Below are positions 17,761-26,248 of a stretch of DNA of 64,000 bases, piece after piece (position 1 is the first letter of the stretch; the number at the start of each line of letters is the position of its first letter). The notes below the pieces were generated by a model. That model was not told the DNA's origin. It searched no databases and saw only the letters and a program-made list of their open reading frames with translations. The stretch is from Pseudanabaena mucicola str. Chao 1806 (lineage in GTDB: Bacteria > Cyanobacteriota > Cyanobacteriia > Pseudanabaenales > Pseudanabaenaceae), in assembly GCF_030323025.1 (NCBI RefSeq), contig NZ_CP097329.1, positions 2,518,501 through 2,582,500 of the forward strand, in the 5' to 3' direction. The position numbers and the translations under genes are program-made.

Positions 17761-19101
17761 CTATTTTTCTTGACGCAATAACTTCAACTGTTGCTGTACT
17801 TGCAGTTTTAATTCTTGGGCTTTCAAATAAACAGTAGTTCCGTTTTGAATTTTTTCTAAGTCATTGTTAATTGCCATAAAACTCGCAATCATTTGATTAC
17901 GATTGAGATCCTTCCCATTATTGGGTAAACTTGCCCACAAATTTGTTAGTTTCTGGTTTGCCAGATCTAAAGCTTGGACTGATTCCTGCTCATTTTTTAA
18001 GCGTACCTTTACTTCTGAAAGATTAGCACGATATTCGGCAAGACGCTTTTGCGCCTCAGTATAACCAACAGGATCTTCTGAAGTGATCTTCTCCAGACGT
18101 TGAATTGACTCTTGCCACATACCTGCAATCTCAATCCAGCGATCGCTAGAATGGGGAGGATTTCGACCTGCTTCAGCAGCTTTTTTCGCAAATTCCTCGG
18201 CTCCACCAATTAGATAGACAACCTTCTCATTCCCAATGTTCAGTCCTGCTAACGCTTTTAAATCCCTCGTAGATGTATTGACTAACTGCTGAGCCTTGCG
18301 ACCTGCTAATGTCTGTGGGGGAATTTGACTTAATCGATCAATCGCTGCTTGCCAATTCTGGACAGCCATTTTTTTGTCCGTAGGTGAGTTCGACTGTTGT
18401 AACTGCACCTTCGCAAGTTCCACTGTTTTTTCAGCATCAGTCAAAGTTATTTGAGCATTTTTTTCTTGAAAAACTTTTGCCTCTAATTGTCCTGCCTTAA
18501 TCCTTGCTGCCTGTAAACCAGAAGGCGAAAATTCCCAATATCCCCAATATCCTCGCGAATAGTCTGCCCAGTCAGCCACATACCAGGCAGGAATTGCATC
18601 TAGGGCGGTTTTACCCTCTTTAAGTTTCAACTCTCCTCGATCTAAATCAGCCGCACTAGTTGGCGATTCAATTAATTGTCTAGATTCCTCAATAGTAGCC
18701 TGTCCTTTCTTAAAATTTGCCTCAATCGTCATATTGCTAGGCAACAATAATAGAGGCGCTGATTTAGATATCGGTTGGCGAATTGCAGGATAGGGCAAAT
18801 TCACCACATAGATAATCCCCGCAGGAATACCTAATAAAACCCCAGTCCAAAATAATCTCTTACCAAACTTCTTAAGTCCGACAGTGTTTATGGGAGAGTT
18901 AATAGACTTGGTTGAAAAAGCTTGGGGCGATCGCGTTAAGGAAGCCTCTAGTTCTGTATAGCGTTGGACTGCTGAACTTGGCTGTGCTAATGGTTGGGGA
19001 GTCGTTGAGCTAGGATTTGCTATAACTTGAATATCTGGATTGTTTCTTTCCCCCTGTTGAGGATGTTTCCATTTCGCAAACATTGAATTAAGAATACCCA
19101 T
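17761..19101 (-). CDS. Single-span membrane protein with large helical domain
   Basis: A 446-residue protein not assigned to any family I know. It has an N-terminal cytoplasmic stretch of about 80 residues, low-complexity (Gln, Pro, Ser, Thr), one membrane helix near 83-103 (RLFWTGVLLGIPAGIIYVVN), and then about 340 residues that look wholly helical with coiled-coil heptads (TDAEKTVELAKVQLQQSN; TEAQKRLAEYRANLSEVKVR; KAQELKLQVQQQLKLLRQEK). A tryptophan/tyrosine-rich patch (AWYVADWADYSRGYWGYWEF) lies near 170. A second ATG lies at 19083. It is 12 bases upstream of the degenerate P-type ATPase gene, so a shared membrane complex is a reasonable but untested inference. Confidence 0.75.
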   Translation of the reverse strand: MGILNSMFAKWKHPQQGERNNPDIQVIANPSSTTPQPLAQPSSAVQRYTELEASLTRSPQAFSTKSINSPINTVGLKKFGKRLFWTGVLLGIPAGIIYVVNLPYPAIRQPISKSAPLLLLPSNMTIEANFKKGQATIEESRQLIESPTSAADLDRGELKLKEGKTALDAIPAWYVADWADYSRGYWGYWEFSPSGLQAARIKAGQLEAKVFQEKNAQITLTDAEKTVELAKVQLQQSNSPTDKKMAVQNWQAAIDRLSQIPPQTLAGRKAQQLVNTSTRDLKALAGLNIGNEKVVYLIGGAEEFAKKAAEAGRNPPHSSDRWIEIAGMWQESIQRLEKITSEDPVGYTEAQKRLAEYRANLSEVKVRLKNEQESVQALDLANQKLTNLWASLPNNGKDLNRNQMIASFMAINNDLEKIQNGTTVYLKAQELKLQVQQQLKLLRQEK

Positions 19102-19198
19102 GATTATTTCCCAAATCGGATATGCAGATTATAACTGATGTTACAATGCCAACCAATCTATCGGCATATGGCATATTTTTATCACACTTCTCTACTAA

Positions 19199-19259
19199 AG
19201 CCTAAAATCAGAGTGTGGGTTGCCCGCTACGCGGGCAACCCACACTCTGATTTTAGGCT
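19199..19259. repeat. 61-bp perfect hairpin (29-bp arms)
   Basis: The arms begin AGCCTAAAATCAGAGTGTGG and are perfectly complementary over 29 bases with loop TAC. It lies in a 428-base gap, 270 bases downstream of the aminotransferase stop and upstream of the coiled-coil gene start. Nothing else is recognised in the gap except a second weaker stem-loop near 19340-19380 (GAGGAAAGTGCC...). Confidence 0.8.
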
Positions 19260-19529
19260 ATTTACACATAGCTACTTTACATACTGTTCAAGTTGCGACA
19301 ACTATACAGTCTATTGAGGCTTTGATTAGTAAAGAAATATTGAGGAAAGTGCCTCGAAGTGCCACTTTCCTCGTTTCGTACTGCAACTCTCTACTGAATT
19401 TGTTAACGGGCTATAGCAATCTCATTTGAGATTGCTTTGGCTTCACTCAGACACCTGTAAACAAATGGCTAAGCGATGCCAAAACCAATGATTTTTACAG
19501 CTTATTTCGGATTTGAGATTAAAACTAGT

Positions 19530-20639
19530 TTAGATCAAACCTTGTAAAGTACTAACAACTCGATCTTGCTGTTCTTCGGTTAGCTCAGGAAACATAGGCA
19601 AGGACAGAACGCGATCGCAGATATCTTCAGTGACTGGAAAAGCACCTTTTGTATAACCTAAATCCTTATAAACAGATTGCAAATGGAGAGGTAAAGGATA
19701 ATAGATCATCGTGATAATGTCTTGCTCGCGCAATTTTGCTTGGATATCGTTACGTTTGCCATCACCAATGCAAATCGTGTACTGATTCCAGACACTTCCA
19801 GGGCAATGGTGCGGTGTAACAAGATTAGGGATATTCGCTTCCTTGAGTAGTTGCGTATAGCGATCACTTATTTCCCGTCGTTGGGCATTCCACTTATCTA
19901 AATAGGGCAACTTCACCTGCAATAGGGCAGCTTGCAGAGAATCAAGGCGTGAATTCATCCCAATATATTCATGATAATAGCGTTGGGGGCTACCATGTTC
20001 ACGCAAAATTCTCAGCTTTTTATGAATGTCTGCATTATTGGTAGTCATCAAACCACCATCCCCACAACCTCCCAAATTTTTGGTGGGGTAAAAACTAAAA
20101 CAGCCAACATCCCCGATACTACCAACCTTTTCCCCATTAGAGATTGCTCCTGTAGCTTGAGCGCAGTCTTCAATCACGTAAAGATTATGCTTTTTGGCGA
20201 TCGCCATCAATTTCGGCATATCCACAGGACGACCGAACAGATGCACAGGCATAATCGCTTTAGTGCGCTCAGTAATTGCGGATTCTAGTAGATCTAAATT
20301 TAGGTTAAAGCTATGGGCTGCAATATCAACAAATACCGGCTTAGCGCCTGTCATACTGATTGTCTCGGCGCTGGCAAAAAACGTAAATGGTGAAGTGATT
20401 ACTTCATCACCCTCCCCTATATCTAAAGCTCGCATTGCTAAATACAAAGCATCTGTACCTGAATTACAAGCGATGCCATGCTTTGAGCCAATATAACTTG
20501 CAAACTCATTCTCAAACTGACTTACAGTTTGTCCGCCAATATATTGCCCCGATGCGAGTACGGCTAAAGCAGCCTGATTTAAGCGATCGCCAATTTGTTG
20601 ATACTGCTGCGATACATCAAAGGGAGGGATTTTGTTCAC
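19530..20639 (-). CDS. DegT/DnrJ/EryC1/StrS-family aminotransferase
   Basis: A 369-residue PLP-dependent enzyme of the sugar aminotransferase family, acting on nucleotide-activated keto-sugars in the cytoplasm. It has the pocket motif NSGTDALYLAMRALDIGEGD, ITSPFTFFASAETI, the PMP/PLP-stacking VIEDCAQATGA and the catalytic Lys in FSFYPTKNLGGCGDGG near residue 188, then REHGS and GMNSRLDSLQAALL. Length is normal. The start is GTG at 20639 (MNKIPPFDVS); no ATG lies near. No other polysaccharide or dTDP-sugar gene is adjacent, so the exact sugar is not known. Confidence 0.92.
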   Translation of the reverse strand: MNKIPPFDVSQQYQQIGDRLNQAALAVLASGQYIGGQTVSQFENEFASYIGSKHGIACNSGTDALYLAMRALDIGEGDEVITSPFTFFASAETISMTGAKPVFVDIAAHSFNLNLDLLESAITERTKAIMPVHLFGRPVDMPKLMAIAKKHNLYVIEDCAQATGAISNGEKVGSIGDVGCFSFYPTKNLGGCGDGGLMTTNNADIHKKLRILREHGSPQRYYHEYIGMNSRLDSLQAALLQVKLPYLDKWNAQRREISDRYTQLLKEANIPNLVTPHHCPGSVWNQYTICIGDGKRNDIQAKLREQDIITMIYYPLPLHLQSVYKDLGYTKGAFPVTEDICDRVLSLPMFPELTEEQQDRVVSTLQGLI

Positions 20640-21163
20640 GTTGAAACGGGTCTAGATTGTCTCATCTATTTTAAACGTTATCTCGCAACTATTAGCTTTT
20701 AGTTTTAGCATTATGGTTTTTGACAACAACTTTACATTTAAAATTAATTTTTAATAGCTGTGAAATATGTACTCTTATAGCTTTCACAACTTCTTTATAA
20801 ATTGAATAACATACCTACTGCCTCTAGAAGCTTTGAGTAGTACAGAAGTATTTTTGAAAGTGTCACGAATTCAACTTTAAGCACTAAGTACTACCTTTAT
20901 TTCATATTTAAAAGTACGAAATTATCATATTCTGGGCAACAGATCACATTTACTATCAAGGTATTGAATAGGATCAATAAAGAATTTATAAATTTTTTTA
21001 GACATAGTTTGCCATCAAATATTAGACGAAATGTTGGTAGTTTTTAAGTGCCTATTTGTCAATTTCAATGATTTATCTAATCCTGAAATAGCAGCCACAC
21101 TTGATCAATTTTAGGCTACCTGTAATTTTAAATTTTTTAGCAACAATTGCGTTTATAGCAATC
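20640..21163. other. AT-rich intergenic region
   Basis: About 520 bases with no gene recognised. It contains a half-site of the TTTTGAAAGTGT stem-loop family near 20845-20868 and several short A/T tracts, and presumably the promoter of the aminotransferase near 20650-20720. Confidence 0.5.
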
Positions 21164-21298
21164 CTAAATAGTTTGTGGAGAGAATGCTTTGAAGGTGGTG
21201 TTTTCTAACTTAGAGATCGCCTCTTGTTCTCGATCTGTCCAATTAAAGCCATTACTCAAGTCATATTCAAATAAAGATAGTTCCACAATTGTTTGCAT
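21164..21298 (-). CDS. Possible 44-residue protein
   Basis: ATG 21298 to TAG 21164 encodes a peptide that begins MQTIVELSLFEYDLSNGFNW and continues TDREQEAISKLENTTFKAF. Its amino-acid make-up looks protein-like (amphipathic, balanced charge). It could be a small gene or the end of a decayed one; the stop lies in a repeat-like phrase (AGCAATCCTAAATAGTTTGT) that also occurs near 45546. No ribosome-binding site is obvious. Confidence 0.35.
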   Translation of the reverse strand: MQTIVELSLFEYDLSNGFNWTDREQEAISKLENTTFKAFSPQTI

Positions 21299-21459
21299 GT
21301 TACTAACCTACAGCAAACTCATTACTTTTTCCCATATCACGGAACCATTACTCTAGTTCATGCTTTCGTAGGATGGTGATATGTAGGTATAAGAATTAGA
21401 CTCTTGTGCAAAGATTTGGATTAAAAATTCATTGTGTAACAACTGATAGAGGTCTTGTT

Positions 21460-21741
21460 ATGAATACCCAAGATGCCACCATCGAAGTATTACAGAATCG
21501 AATTAAATATCTCGAAGCTCATCTCCATCTGGCTTTACAGGTTTTAGGAGAGATGGAACGGGATATGCAGAATTTTGCTCAATATGGAGATGGTAATCAC
21601 CAAGAACAGTTTATTGATATTGCTCCTACTAGTGATGTACGGCTACCGACATTTCTCAATTCCCGCACATGGAAGCATCAACATCCTGAGTCAATGAACT
21701 TATGTGAATCACGCGATCGCCTATTTGCTAATGCTTCATAA
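21460..21741 (+). CDS. Small hypothetical protein with N-terminal coiled coil
   Basis: A 93-residue protein from ATG 21460, chosen because AGAGG lies 8 bases upstream; the frame is open to 21406. The N-terminal half is a heptad helix (DATIEVLQNRIKYLEAHLHL continuing LALQVLGEMERDMQNF); the C-terminal half is polar and probably unstructured. No membrane segment or known domain. It is followed by a strong shared terminator and converges on glgB. Confidence 0.65.
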   Translation: MNTQDATIEVLQNRIKYLEAHLHLALQVLGEMERDMQNFAQYGDGNHQEQFIDIAPTSDVRLPTFLNSRTWKHQHPESMNLCESRDRLFANAS

Positions 21742-21753
21742 ATAAATCCCCAA

Positions 21754-21790
21754 CAAAAAAGAAGGCTTGCTAATCAAGCCTTCTTTTTTT
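21754..21790. terminator. Bidirectional terminator
   Basis: AAAAAAGAAGGCTTG pairs perfectly with CAAGCCTTCTTTTTT around a 5-base loop, between the small hypothetical gene and convergent glgB; T-tracts exist in both directions. Confidence 0.88.
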
Positions 21791-21828
21791 ATTCACTTAA
21801 AATTTGCTATGCAAGGTTTGTGAAAAAT

Positions 21829-24087
21829 CTAAACTTCGCCGATATATTTCAGGACAACTACACCGAGAGGAGGCGCAGTCACATCTACGGAATAGGGCTT
21901 GCCGTGAGTACCATAATCATCTGCATACTTACCGCCCATATTGCCAATGCCGCTACCGCCGTAAATTACCGAATCACTATTAAGAACCTCCTTATAGAAG
22001 CCCTTTTCGGGAACGCCGACACGATAGTTATGATGAGGAACGGGGGTGAAATTACAGACGACCAGCACAAATTCACCATCTATACCTTTCCTTAAGAAAG
22101 AAATAACGGAATTTTGCGTATCGTTACATTCAATCCATTCAAACCCTTTTGGAGAAAAATCTTGAGTATAGAGTTCAGGTAGCGATCGCAAAAGTTTGTT
22201 AAGGTCGCTAACATATTTTTGGAGGGTCTTGTGGCTAGGATATTGGAGTAAATGCCATTCCAGATCTCCCCAGACGTTCCATTCTGCCCATTGTCCAATT
22301 TCCATGCCCATAAACATGGTTTTCTTCCCAGGGTGGGTGAACATATAGCCATAGAGACAACGTAGGTTGGCAAACTTTTGCCATTCATCCCCAGGCATCT
22401 TGCCGATCATCGGGCTCTTGCCATGTACTACTTCATCATGGGAGAGTGCCAACATGAAATTCTCACTGAAGGCGTACCAAATGCTGAAGGTGACATAGTT
22501 ATTATTATGTCCACGGAAATAGGGGTCAAGCTTGAAATAATCGAGCATATCGTGCATCCAGCCCATATTCCACTTTAGGTTAAATCCTAAGCCTCCTGAA
22601 TAGGCGGGCCATGTCACCATCGGCCAGGATGTTGATTCTTCAGCGATCGATAAGGCTCCTGGGTAATAGGTGAAGAGAATGCTATGCAAGTGTCGAAATA
22701 GCTCGATTACTTCGAGGCTTTCACGACCACCATATTCGTTGGCAAGCCATTCGCCATCTTTGCGGTTGTAGTCGCGGTAGATCATTGAAGCTACGGCATC
22801 GACGCGAATCCCGTCAATGTGATACTTGTCGAACCAGAACAGCACATTAGCGATCAAGAAGTTTTTGACTTCACTGCGCTTGTAGTTAAAGATTTTGGTT
22901 CCCCATTCCTTATGCTCACCAATACGGACATCCTCAGGCTCATAGAGGAATGTACCGTCAAAGAAGGACAATCCATGACCATCTTTGGGGAAATGGGCAG
23001 GAACCCAGTCCACAATGATGCCGATGTCATTTTGGTGACACTTGTCGATGAAATACATCAAGTCTTGGGGTGTACCATAACGTGAAGTCGCGGCATAGTA
23101 ACCTGTGACTTGATAGCCCCACGATCCGTCAAAGGGATGCTCTGCGATTGGCATCATTTCGATATGGGTATAGCCCATCTCCTTGACATAGGGGATTAGG
23201 TCTTCAGCGAGTTCGCGATAGGTGAGAAATCTTGCCCCTGGCTTGAGATCGGCTGCGGATACCGCAGGATAACCACTAGCGGGAGGATTTGCTATAGATG
23301 CGTGCATCCATGAACCGAGGTGTAGCTCATAGACTGAGATAGGCTTCTTGAGTGGATCTTCGGTACGACGAGTTTCAAGCCAATTTTGATCGCCCCATTC
23401 GTAGGTGTCGAGATCGGTGACAATGGAGGCAGTTTTTGGGCGAATTTCTTGGAAGAATCCATAGGGATCGGATTTTTCGTAGATATGTCCTGCGGGGCTT
23501 TTAATTTCATATTTATAAACTGTGCCAACTTTGAGTTCAGGGATAAACAAGTCCCAAATACCTGTATTGCCTCTACGCATTTGGTGTTTGCGTCCATCCC
23601 AGCTATTGAAGTCACCAATGACAGAGACATTACGTGCATTAGGAGCCCAAACTGCAAAATACACCCCATCTACTCCATCAATAGTGGCAGGGTGAGCACC
23701 CATTTTTTCGTAAATCTGGTAATGGGTTCCTTCACCAAATAAATAGCTGTCAAATTCAGTCAGTAATTGCGATTTGAAGTAGTAGGGGTCGTGAATGAGT
23801 CGATCTCTATTGCCAGACTTGACTTTAAACTGATAGCTAAAGAGGTGGGGCGCGTCGGTAATCACACATTCAAAAAAGTGGGGATGATGCACTGAATGCA
23901 TCGGATATTCTTTGTGCTGATCTGGTGTAACTACTGATACCTCGTCTGCGTCGGGTAGATACGCTCTAATCACCCATACCAACTTACCATCTTGCTCAAT
24001 TTCATGGGGACCAAGGACTGTAAATGGGTCGTGGTTTTGATTCCACACAATGCGATCGATTTGCTCGGTGGGGAGGGTTGGGGTCAT
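21829..24087 (-). CDS. glgB: 1,4-alpha-glucan branching enzyme
   Basis: Makes alpha-1,6 branches in glycogen (GH13, cytoplasmic). The 752 residues contain the N-terminal CBM48-type modules (NHDPFTVLGPHEI; FAVWAPNARNVSVIGDFNSW), the barrel with YTHIEMMPIAEHPFDGSWGY, the nucleophile Asp in DGIRVDAVASM, the acid Glu in SIAEESTSWP and the transition-state HDEVVHGK motif, and a C-terminal beta domain. Length and motif order are normal for a bacterial GlgB. Start ATG 24087. It is transcribed alone; the neighbour upstream is transposon debris, so the promoter must lie in the 180 bases before 24267. Confidence 0.96.
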   Translation of the reverse strand: MTPTLPTEQIDRIVWNQNHDPFTVLGPHEIEQDGKLVWVIRAYLPDADEVSVVTPDQHKEYPMHSVHHPHFFECVITDAPHLFSYQFKVKSGNRDRLIHDPYYFKSQLLTEFDSYLFGEGTHYQIYEKMGAHPATIDGVDGVYFAVWAPNARNVSVIGDFNSWDGRKHQMRRGNTGIWDLFIPELKVGTVYKYEIKSPAGHIYEKSDPYGFFQEIRPKTASIVTDLDTYEWGDQNWLETRRTEDPLKKPISVYELHLGSWMHASIANPPASGYPAVSAADLKPGARFLTYRELAEDLIPYVKEMGYTHIEMMPIAEHPFDGSWGYQVTGYYAATSRYGTPQDLMYFIDKCHQNDIGIIVDWVPAHFPKDGHGLSFFDGTFLYEPEDVRIGEHKEWGTKIFNYKRSEVKNFLIANVLFWFDKYHIDGIRVDAVASMIYRDYNRKDGEWLANEYGGRESLEVIELFRHLHSILFTYYPGALSIAEESTSWPMVTWPAYSGGLGFNLKWNMGWMHDMLDYFKLDPYFRGHNNNYVTFSIWYAFSENFMLALSHDEVVHGKSPMIGKMPGDEWQKFANLRCLYGYMFTHPGKKTMFMGMEIGQWAEWNVWGDLEWHLLQYPSHKTLQKYVSDLNKLLRSLPELYTQDFSPKGFEWIECNDTQNSVISFLRKGIDGEFVLVVCNFTPVPHHNYRVGVPEKGFYKEVLNSDSVIYGGSGIGNMGGKYADDYGTHGKPYSVDVTAPPLGVVVLKYIGEV

Positions 24088-24266
24088 ATCTCTTTAAATA
24101 AACACACATAATTAAATTACTGCATATTACTCACCAAATTACAGTGTGTAATCTAAACTAAAGGCTGATATCTCTTTTCTTGTAATTTTTGAGTATGTGT
24201 GTTAATTCTAAATTCTAGTTATTGAGGGTTTCTGTTAGGTAATGATCAACATGAGTTTGTCGATAG

Positions 24267-25454
24267 GATTGTGTCAAGGAAAAAAGTTAGAGGGGAAAGC
24301 GATCGCCAAACACAATAGCAAAACGATTGAGAGCAGCTATCCAATCTTTAATGGGCAACGTCCATGTTTTAGCAATATTGTTAATTCCCAAGAAAACGAC
24401 CTTGAGAGCTGAATCATCAGAGGGAAAAGAACAATGCGTAAGACCCTACGCAAAGTCATATTCATCGATTCAATAGCATTGGTGGTGTAAATAGCTTTGC
24501 GGATATCCAAGGGAAAAGCAAAGAAAGGAATTACCCGAGTCCAGTGGCTCAGCCCAGACTTGCTAATCGTGGGATAAAGACTGTCCCTGCGCTCGGCAAA
24601 ATCAACCAAAGCCTGCTCCGTCTCAACCGCAGTAATTGCCGTATAGATTTTCCGCAGGTCAGCCGCCACAGATTTGCGGTGTTTCTAAAAAACATAATTC
24701 AGAGAATTTCTGACCATATGGACGATGCAGAGTTGGTTCTGGGTTTTGGAAAAACAGTTTCTATAGCAGCAGGAAAACCCGTCAACCCATCGATACAGGC
24801 GATAAAAATGTCCTTGACTCCCCGATTCTGTAATTCGGTGAGGACTGAGAGTCAAAACTTGGATGACTCATTTTCGGTCATCCACATGCCCAATAATTCC
24901 TTTAGCTCTTGCAATGCTTCTTGGATATCTTGCACCATCATGCCTCTGACGTATAGGGCTAATATTTTGTCGTCAACGCCGTTAAATCTGGTTTGTACTT
25001 TGGCTATCAGGATTGTTTCGTATTCACCTTTCCTGTCTCTTGGCACGGCGATCGTCGCTTCGCCAAATGTCCCTTTGATTGTTTTTTGGCTATACCCATT
25101 CCGTCGATTGTTGGAAGCGTCATGAGTCAGGTTGTCTTTCTCTTCTTGCGTCTAGTATTAGATTTCGGCGTTTAAACACCTTTCTACCAGCGCTTTGGTC
25201 AATTCTTTGAGGATGCCTCCGTCTGCCATTAGATCTTCTAGTTTCTTGTATTCTTTCAGCAGTTCGTCTAGTATAGCGGTTTTCAAATGAGTGTGTACTC
25301 ATTTGAAAACAAAAAAACAGTCCCATTAAGAGTTTTGAGTTTTCATTTTGCCTACGGCAAAATGAAAACCGCTATAGTTCGGTGCGGATAGTCTTGGCTT
25401 TTTCTTGTGTGGTTTGTTTGAGGTTTATTTTCTCCTTTTCCCCCTGACATAATC
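24267..25454 (-). mobile_element. Decayed IS256-family insertion sequence
   Basis: The ends are inverted: GATTGTGTCAAGGAAAAAAG at 24267 and the complement of GATTATGTCAGGGGGAAAAG ending at 25454. Between them lies a broken minus-strand mutator-type transposase: N-terminal part near 25430-25160 (KEKINLKQTTQEKAKTIRTE; LDELLKEYKKLEDLMADGGI), a middle part near 25100-24850 (VPRDRKGEYETILIAKVQTR; FNGVDDKILALYVRGM) and a C-terminal part (GLSHWTRVIPFFAFPLDIRK; IYTTNAIESMN). Stops, frameshifts and a central deletion that removes the first catalytic Asp make it inactive. It also carries a nested palindromic element. No target duplication is recognisable. Confidence 0.85.
25272..25376. repeat. Palindromic mini-element nested in the IS256 copy
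   Basis: About 105 bp with terminal inverted repeats TATAGCGGTTTTCA and its complement, and two internal hairpins (TTTTCAAATGAGT / ACTCATTTGAAAA and TTTTCATTTTGCC / GGCAAAATGAAAA). It splits the transposase reading frame between TIRTEL and LDELLKEY. It must have arrived after the insertion sequence. A three-base duplication (CTA or TAG) may flank it. Confidence 0.75.
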
Positions 25455-25589
25455 TATTTTACAGTCTCGATATTTGAGGAGAGCCATCGGCAACTTTTAG
25501 CTTAGAAGATGAGACGGTTGGACAGGTGCAAATCCAGTAATGGTCTGATTTACACCTTTAAAAAAGCATCGCAATGACATTTCCAAGTT

Positions 25590-26073
25590 ATTCGAGTCAC
25601 CCATCCCCATTGCTCTGGTTTGTGGTTAGCTTGGGTGGGTGAGCAAATGCCTTCTTTAGAGCAGATTTGGAGACTGTACTTACGTCGTTTTGCTATCGAC
25701 CACTGGAATCGTTTTGCCAAACAACGTTTACATTGGACTTGACCAAAATTACTGACTCCTCAACAGGCTTTGCACTGGAGTGACCTCATGCTTCTATTGT
25801 CTTGGCAATTGTGGTTGGCGCGTCAACTAGTTGTTGATACTTCTTTACCTTGGTAGAAACATCAATCCAATCTTACTTTTGGTCGGGTCGCTCAGGGCTT
25901 TGCTGCACTTTTAGTCAGAATTGACTCTCCTGCTTGTTATCCCCAACCTCGCGGTAAGTCTCTTGGTTGGCAATCTGGACGCAAGTGCTCTCCTTTTCCT
26001 TGCTTTCCCATCTTCAAAAAACGGGCTTTCCGTCCTAAAAAGGTCGATAAAGACAACCTTAATTCCTAACCCT
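25590..26073 (+). pseudogene. Remnant of a second transposase
   Basis: From about 25632 the plus strand reads, with in-frame stops near 25743 and 25854, MPSLEQIWRLYLRRFAIDHW, then NRFAKQRLHWT, LLTPQQALHWSDLMLLLSWQ, LWLARQLVVDTSLPW, FGRVAQGFAALLVRID and YPQPRGKSLGWQSGRKC, ending FRPKKVDKDN. This is the C-terminal third of a putative transposase of the type often annotated NF041680 in cyanobacteria (from memory). The N-terminal two thirds and the ends of the element are missing. Confidence 0.6.
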
Positions 26074-26179
26074 CAATATTCTCAGGCTCATTCTCTTAGC
26101 TTTGCTCAGTTCACTATTCTCAGAGTTATTTTTTCCTGATCTTTTTCTGCTTGTCTCAATCAATTTAGTCTAAACTCCA

Positions 26180-26218
26180 GTAAAAAAAGAAGCGACACAT
26201 AATGTCGCTTCTTTTTTG
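26180..26218. terminator. Terminator between transposon debris and the MFS gene
   Basis: AAAAAAAGAAGCGACA pairs with TGTCGCTTCTTTTTT around a 5-base loop, 30 bases beyond the stop of the minus-strand MFS gene; A/T tracts make it functional in both directions. Confidence 0.85.
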
Positions 26219-26248
26219 AGAACCCTAGAAATTTTGGTGCTTTATTTT

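Noticed and set aside
23386..23742. Plus-strand ORF of 118 codons within glgB
   Set aside because: Antisense shadow of the conserved branching-enzyme frame.
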